From Tropicimonas sediminicola (GTDB taxonomy: Bacteria > Pseudomonadota > Alphaproteobacteria > Rhodobacterales > Rhodobacteraceae): a DNA stretch of 64,000 bases. The notes below the pieces were generated by a model. It had not been told where the DNA came from, ran no database searches, and saw only the letters and a list, made by a program, of their open reading frames with translations. Each line of letters starts with the position of its first letter. Within the stretch, counting starts at the first letter, position 1. Shown in pieces: positions 59,675 through 64,000 of this stretch. A program made the position numbers and the translations under genes. The stretch is from positions 124,001 to 188,000 of the forward strand of contig NZ_FZOY01000009.1 in the NCBI RefSeq assembly GCF_900188335.1, read 5' to 3'.

Positions 59675-60674
59675 GTGGCGAGCCTTTCTGCAGGGGCGCG
59701 GCGCTGCGGCCCCGCTGGGTGATCCAGGCCAGCAGACAGACCCCGCCGGTGAGGGTCGCGGCCAGCCAGAGCACAAGGTGCACGGTGACAGCGAAGGCCG
59801 CGCCGACGCTGAACGGGTTGCCCAGCAGCTCGACGGTCTTGCCGACGAAGAAGTCGAAGGTGCCGACGTATCCCGGCGACGAGGGCACCAGTGTCGAGAG
59901 CGTGCCGACCGGCATCGCCACCAGCCCGGCAAGCGGGTCCCGAAGCTCGGCGATCGAGAGCGCCACGCAGTAGAACACCGCCGCTTCGAAGCCCCAGGCC
60001 AGGCAGGACCACGCGAGCAATCGCAGCATCATCGGCCGGCCGGCCAGATGGTTGAGCGTGTCAAAGACCTTCTCCGCCGCGTGGGTCAGCCGACCGCCGA
60101 CCCCCGGCAAAAGGCGCGCGCACCAGTGCAGCAGCATCAGGATCATCGGCTGGAAGGTGCGCGGGAACAGAAGCACAAGCAGGATCGCCGCCACCGCCAG
60201 CGCGATCCCGGTGCTGCCGAGCCCCATCAGCACCGAAAGCTCCGATGCCGCCGGAAGGAACGCCAGCACCAGTCCAAGCCCGACCATCAACACCAGCAGG
60301 TCCAGCAGGCGCTCCGCCAACACTGTCGCCAGCACGGCGGAAGCGGGCACCTGAAGCCAGTCGGTAAAACCGAAGGCGCGCAGCGCATCGCCGGCGCGCA
60401 GGGGCACGAGGTTGTTGACCGCAATCGAACTCATGAACGGCACCGCCGCCCGGCTCCAGCCCAGCCCCGGGTTCTCGTGCGCCAGCATCAGCCGCCAGCG
60501 CTGGATCCGGCAGGCATAGCCGAGCAGGAACACGCCCGTCGCGATCGCGATCATGCCCCGGTCTGCGCCGGAGATCACCGCCCCGACCTCGTCGAGGCTG
60601 ACCTGTCGCAAGACCAGCCACAGGAACAGTACAGTGACCGCAAGGCCGAGGCCGACCTTGATGGCCCTACCCAT
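59667..60674 (-). CDS. Flippase-like integral membrane protein (LPG synthase TM-region family)
   Basis: A 335-residue membrane protein with about eight hydrophobic helices. It contains the LVPLRAGDALRAFGF and VPSSPGYVGTFDFF motifs of the family that includes the membrane domain of lysylphosphatidylglycerol synthase (AglD/UPF0104-like). Members are thought to move or modify lipid-linked molecules. It overlaps both neighbours by 8 bp (59667-59674 and 60667-60674), so the three genes are translationally coupled. Confidence 0.84.
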   Translation of the reverse strand: MGRAIKVGLGLAVTVLFLWLVLRQVSLDEVGAVISGADRGMIAIATGVFLLGYACRIQRWRLMLAHENPGLGWSRAAVPFMSSIAVNNLVPLRAGDALRAFGFTDWLQVPASAVLATVLAERLLDLLVLMVGLGLVLAFLPAASELSVLMGLGSTGIALAVAAILLVLLFPRTFQPMILMLLHWCARLLPGVGGRLTHAAEKVFDTLNHLAGRPMMLRLLAWSCLAWGFEAAVFYCVALSIAELRDPLAGLVAMPVGTLSTLVPSSPGYVGTFDFFVGKTVELLGNPFSVGAAFAVTVHLVLWLAATLTGGVCLLAWITQRGRSAAPLQKGSPHV

Positions 60675-61701
60675 TCCCGGCTCTCTCTCGCAACTCGATG
60701 GGCAGCGGCTGCACCGGGGGCGCGGCCCGCTCCGGACGCGGATGACGCGAGGCGCGCGGTGCGCGGGCGCCGAACTGCGACTTGACGAGGTAGAGCGGGC
60801 GCTCCTTGGCCTCGTCGTGGATCCGCGCGATGTACTCGCCGATGATCCCGAGCGAGAGCAGCTGCACCCCGCCGAGGAACAGCACGGCGATCATCAGCGC
60901 CGTCCAGCCTTCGACCCAGACCGAGGTGAAGATCCGCAGCACCAGTGCATAGATGATCCCGAGCAGCGCCAGCGAGGCCGCCATGATCCCCATGCCGGTG
61001 GCGAATTGCAGAGGCCGCGAGGAGAAAGCAAGGATACCGTCGGTGGCGAAACGCAGCATCTTGCGCAACGGATATTTGGACGTGCCCGCGAAGCGCTCCG
61101 CCCGTTCATAGGGCAGTGCGATCTGGTCGAACCCGATCCAGGCGACCATGCCGCGCACGAACCGGTGGCGTTCGGGCATCGCCTTGAGGCAGTCAACGAC
61201 CCGGCGATCCATCAGGCGGAAGTCGCCGGTGTCGAGCGGGATCGGCACCTCGGAAAAGCGGTTGAGCAAACGGTAAAAGGCGCGCGCGGTCGCCAGCTTG
61301 AAGGCGCTTTCGCCCTGGCGCGAGGAGCGGGTTCCGTAGACGACGTCGTAGCCTTCGCGCCACTTCTCCACCATCTCCGCAATGACCTCGGGCGGATCCT
61401 GCAGATCGGCGTCGATCAGCACCACCGCATCGCCGGCGGCCACGTCGGTGCCGGCCGTCACCGCAATCTGGTGCCCGAAGTTCCGCGCGAAGCTCATCAC
61501 GTGGATCCGTTCGTCCGCGTCCGCCGCCTGTTTCAGGCGCGCCAGCGTACCGTCACGGGAGCCGTCGTCGACGAAGATGATCTCGAATCCGATGCCCGGA
61601 ATGGCTTGCAGCGCCGCAGTCAGCTGCGGGATCGTCTCGTCCAGAACCTCCGCCTCGTTGTAGCAGGGCACCACCACGGAGAGGAGATCCGGCGCTGTCA
61701 T
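60667..61701 (-). CDS. GtrB/DPM1-like glycosyltransferase family 2 with membrane tail
   Basis: A 344-residue protein. The GT2 core shows LSVVVPCYNEAEVL, EIIFVDDGSRDGT, AVVLIDADLQDPPEV (DxD-like metal site) and DTGDFRLMDRRVV. Two hydrophobic segments near residues 235-300 anchor it in the inner membrane. It probably transfers a sugar from a nucleotide donor to a polyprenyl phosphate, as in GtrB or dolichol-phosphate mannose synthase. The ATG at 61701 was chosen because the GT domain starts at once; a longer in-frame version to 61956 is less likely. It is the first gene of the triad. Confidence 0.88.
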   Translation of the reverse strand: MTAPDLLSVVVPCYNEAEVLDETIPQLTAALQAIPGIGFEIIFVDDGSRDGTLARLKQAADADERIHVMSFARNFGHQIAVTAGTDVAAGDAVVLIDADLQDPPEVIAEMVEKWREGYDVVYGTRSSRQGESAFKLATARAFYRLLNRFSEVPIPLDTGDFRLMDRRVVDCLKAMPERHRFVRGMVAWIGFDQIALPYERAERFAGTSKYPLRKMLRFATDGILAFSSRPLQFATGMGIMAASLALLGIIYALVLRIFTSVWVEGWTALMIAVLFLGGVQLLSLGIIGEYIARIHDEAKERPLYLVKSQFGARAPRASRHPRPERAAPPVQPLPIELRERAGNG

Positions 61702-62236
61702 CGTTTCAACCAATGGGTCCCTGCCAATCCACGGTGCATGAAGCCTGTTCACGGGCCTTCTGCCCAAGATCGGCCCGGCCACGTGCAGGTTTTCTACCCT
61801 GACAAAACGGCAATTCAAGGACGGTGACAGAGAGCGTCGCCCAGAGTGGCCTTTCGGCGACGTGTCGGGCGTGTAACCACTCTCTGATGACAGGGGTCTG
61901 GAAGGTGCTTGAAGCCGGGATTTCAGAGGAGCGCTATGCCGTTTGGAATGAGGCATGACCTACAGGGACATGCCGGCCAGGAGATCGACTGGGTTGATCT
62001 GACAGGTCTCCAAACCGATGCGTGTCGCCTGAGCAAGGGGTGCGAGGGCCTGCGAGTTTCGGGGGCATCGTGTCGCCGGGGTGGAAGGAGCGCCAGCCTT
62101 ACGTATTTCGCGAACCTCAACCGAAAGGCCCGAAAGCGAAGATGAAAGAGCGCTCGATGGCCTTCGCCGGCGCAAGCAGTGCCGCGAAGGTGCGGCAGAC
62201 AGCTCGCCCCGCCAAAAGGGAGGCGGCGTCTGGAGT
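61702..62236. other. Intergenic region without recognisable gene
   Basis: A 535-bp region between the glycosyltransferase gene and the small TTG-start ORF. Open frames on both strands are short and lack ribosome-binding sites or recognisable domains. It probably holds the promoter of the three-gene glycosyl/lipid unit. Confidence 0.4.
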
Positions 62237-62476
62237 TCAGCTCTCTCGCGCGATGTAATCCCTTACGGCCTGAAGGACATTCGACGCGTCGAGCTCCTTC
62301 CAGGCGCCGTATCCGGAATGGGTATTCACGAGCTGTCGCTCGACAAGGAGGGCGATCTCTCCACCCGGGTAAGCATCGCCTGAGATCTCCTGCACCCGGC
62401 ATCGACTCAGTGGGACAGCCCCTTCCTGGCGTCTCAGTCTCTCGACGAATGCTTCAACGTCAGCCCACTTTCCCAA
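62237..62476 (-). CDS. Small hypothetical protein with TTG start
   Basis: A 79-residue ORF starting with TTG at 62476. AGGAGG lies five bases before the start, an ideal ribosome-binding site. The product is soluble and mixed alpha/beta (VEAFVERLRRQEG, EIALLVERQLVNT, ASNVLQAVRDYIARES). I recognise no family. It is upstream of and on the same strand as the glycosyl/lipid triad but about 535 bp away. Confidence 0.5.
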   Translation of the reverse strand: MGKWADVEAFVERLRRQEGAVPLSRCRVQEISGDAYPGGEIALLVERQLVNTHSGYGAWKELDASNVLQAVRDYIARES

Positions 62477-62807
62477 TTCCCCCTCCTGTCTCTTCGGTGT
62501 CCCTTCGGTTCATTTCATTTCCGTCGACCCGTGGCATGGGACGCTTTCCCCTACCGGGTTGTGCTCGTGTAACGAAATCAGGCCCGAAGCCACGCGCCCA
62601 AAGATGGCAACTCACTTATCGACCCACGATTTCATCGTTCACCGCGCCGGGGGAGCGACCGGCGGAGACCGGCGCCACAACAATTCAGCGCACAACCTCA
62701 GAGCCGACTTTCCCATCCAGCCTTGGCAGGATGCCTGTCGGGGACATCCAGACCCACCTCGCCGGCGCAAACTCGACACCAGTCGCAGATGCAGCCACGT
62801 CCTGCCA
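62477..62807. other. Intergenic region, nothing recognised
   Basis: A 331-bp stretch of mixed composition between the small ORF and the LuxR-type regulator. No RNA gene, convincing ORF or repeat was seen. Confidence 0.4.
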
Positions 62808-63578
62808 TCAGTTCCTGGCGTTGCCGGACCCGAGCATGACGATGTCCGCGCCCAGATCGCGCACACTCCGATCAACCCCTGGTCCTGAAGTCACTTTTTT
62901 CTGCGTTTTCCTCGGGACCTCGGTACTTTTGCCAAGATGGTCGTTCTGGACACCCATGCGCCGCACCAGAAGTGCCGCATCTGTCCGATTGCGCGACCCG
63001 GTCTTCCGCAGGATCGCCTTGACATGCACCTTGACGGTCGACTCGCAGATTTCCAGTTCGCGAGCGATTTCCTTGTTCGAGTAGGCCTTGGCGAGAAGCG
63101 ACACGACGCGCATCTGCCGCTCGGAGAGATCCTTGAATGGAGAGCTCCTTCGCTCGCCCTCTTCCGGTCTTGCGCCGAGTTCGATGACCGGGAACACCCG
63201 CTCGCCAAGCAGGATCAGCTCGATCGCCTTGGAGAACGCCTTCGGCTGGAAGGACTCCAGCAGGAACCCGTCGAAATTCGCCAGCATGGCTTTCTGAATT
63301 CTCGCCACATCGCGGCGCTCCGATATGAGCACCAGGCGAGCTTCGGGATGCTTCGCGCGCAGCTTTTCCAAGGTCTCTGCGGACGGCAAATCCGTCGCGG
63401 CTGCGTTGATGAGGATTGCTGCCGGACTGTCTGTCGACGGCTCCGAACGAAGCACATCCTCCAAGCTGCGCCACACCTGGGCGATCTGGAAGCGGTGTCG
63501 GTCAAGAACGCTCTTGAGACCTTCGCAGGAGATCGAGCAAGAATCGACTACGGCAATCGGATAAACGTCACTTTCCAT
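62808..63578 (-). CDS. LuxR/NarL-type response regulator with a pseudo-receiver domain
   Basis: A 256-residue protein. Residues 1-125 have a receiver-like fold, but only one acidic residue is kept at the start (VVDS, Asp12), and the phosphorylation site is Asn58 in ILINAAATDL where an Asp is expected. Normal phosphorylation is thus unlikely. A LuxR helix-turn-helix covers about residues 149-205 (LSERQMRVVSLLAKAYSNKEI, ESTVKVHVKAIL). A basic 50-residue tail follows. The gene is preceded by a G10 tract that ends one base before the ATG and acts as its ribosome-binding site. No sensor kinase is nearby. Confidence 0.87.
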   Translation of the reverse strand: MESDVYPIAVVDSCSISCEGLKSVLDRHRFQIAQVWRSLEDVLRSEPSTDSPAAILINAAATDLPSAETLEKLRAKHPEARLVLISERRDVARIQKAMLANFDGFLLESFQPKAFSKAIELILLGERVFPVIELGARPEEGERRSSPFKDLSERQMRVVSLLAKAYSNKEIARELEICESTVKVHVKAILRKTGSRNRTDAALLVRRMGVQNDHLGKSTEVPRKTQKKVTSGPGVDRSVRDLGADIVMLGSGNARN

Positions 63579-63579
63579 T

Positions 63580-63589
63580 CCCCCCCCCC
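63580..63589 (-). repeat. G10 homopolymer at the ribosome-binding site of the LuxR-type gene
   Basis: Ten consecutive C on the plus strand (G10 in the sense of the gene) end one base before the start codon at 63578. Such a tract can gain or lose bases by slippage, which would alter spacing and translation of the downstream regulator without a frameshift in its coding sequence. Confidence 0.6.
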
Positions 63590-64000
63590 TTAAACAAAGG
63601 CAAGACCCAAACCTTGCCGCACCCGACTGGAATGAAATTCCTGAGTTTTAATTCCAGCCGCTCAACACCACGAGACCATCACGTGGCCCGAGCTTCACCA
63701 ATTGACCCACAACACGAAGCCCTGGCGCTCACCCGCGCCAGGAATTCATCAACACGTTTTTCAGGCAGCACGTCTTCCGAAATGAACCGTCGAAATTAGG
63801 CCTCTCTCACTAATGAAAAAGGTTTTCCCACTCGCCTTACACCACGACCCCTTTCGGATTTCTGCCCGGGGCACCCCTCGCCTCTCGAACGTTCGCCGGT
63901 GACACTCAAATGTAACAGTGGTGTGACGATACGTAAACACATCAAAAGTTGAGCTTGCCTCCCCCGACGGCCGCGCACCACATTTTGAACCTTCACAATA
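63590..64000. other. AT-richer upstream region of the LuxR-type gene, window end
   Basis: This region to the end of the window is less GC-rich than the rest and contains no convincing ORF. It probably holds the promoter of the LuxR-type gene and of a gene beyond the window. Confidence 0.4.

Noticed and set aside
61909-62145. A 78-codon plus-strand ORF in the gap after the glycosyltransferase gene.
   Set aside because: No ribosome-binding site, low-complexity arginine-rich C-terminus and no recognisable family.
63796-63996. A 66-codon minus-strand ORF at the window end.
   Set aside because: Basic, no domain and no ribosome-binding site visible within the window; more likely noncoding upstream DNA.
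1-64000. Search by eye for tRNA or rRNA genes, CRISPR repeats, insertion sequences and integrase genes.
   Set aside because: None was recognised; tRNA detection by eye is imperfect, so a covariance-model scan would be the deciding test.

Overview
The window is GC-rich, densely packed bacterial DNA with short intergenic gaps and many ATGA/TGATG gene overlaps. The gene content (periplasmic-binding ABC importers with LacI and RpiR regulators, a dimethylglycine/sarcosine-type dehydrogenase, a Hint-domain protein, a CIA30-like protein, an OpuC/YehZYXW-type betaine-like importer and a GAK-type cluster) fits a metabolically versatile alphaproteobacterium, most likely of the Rhodobacterales (Roseobacter group). 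That placement is an inference from gene content; no rRNA or tRNA gene, insertion sequence, integrase or CRISPR array was recognised, so the window looks chromosomal or chromid-like rather than a fresh mobile island.

Layout. 1-8.5 kb: the 3' part of a dimethylglycine dehydrogenase-like gene, then small envelope and redox genes (secreted dienelactone hydrolase-like protein, secreted histidine phosphatase-like protein, cytochrome c, lytic transglycosylase, CIA30-like protein, degenerate Hint protein with a tiny membrane ORF, GlcG/HbpS-like protein, Old Yellow Enzyme). 8.6-17.2 kb: a cluster carrying the hallmark families of the uncharacterised 'GAK' system (CofD-like protein, ATP-grasp enzyme, HprK-related kinase, amphi-Trp protein), interleaved with two Nudix proteins, a PhoU-like/phosphotransferase fusion, a histidine phosphatase and a metallophosphoesterase. 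This is the most unusual locus in the window. 17.3-20.2 kb: an MDR oxidoreductase and an FAD/NAD(P)-binding protein. 20.2-28.7 kb: a seven-gene minus-strand operon (polyamine-type ABC importer, diaminopropionate ammonia-lyase and two N-carbamoyl-amino-acid hydrolases) divergent from an RpiR regulator. 28.9-31.1 kb: phosphate acetyltransferase.

31.6-40.4 kb: LacI regulator, ABC importer, a probable nucleoside hydrolase remnant and adenine deaminase, then an M20 amidohydrolase and a phosphoribosyltransferase; together these suggest purine (nucleoside) salvage. 40.5-45.8 kb: sugar mutarotase, D-ribulokinase-like FGGY kinase and a fucose/D-arabinose isomerase-like enzyme with a divergent LacI regulator; this pairing predicts a D-arabinose to D-ribulose-5-phosphate route. 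45.8-51.6 kb: a complete ribose operon (rbsD-A-C-B, LacI regulator, rbsK). 51.8-55.6 kb: a YehZYXW-like ABC importer. 55.6-58.3 kb: AraC regulator divergent from a peroxiredoxin-like gene, then a Tat-exported intradiol-dioxygenase-like protein paired with a haem membrane protein. 58.3-61.7 kb: an overlapping triad (FAD oxidoreductase, flippase-like membrane protein, GtrB-type glycosyltransferase). 61.7-64 kb: sparse DNA with a small TTG-start ORF and a LuxR-type regulator that has a pseudo-receiver domain and a G10 tract at its ribosome-binding site.

All assignments come from reading the sequence; no database search was run. Functions given at family level are firmer than substrates, which are mostly inferred from neighbours.
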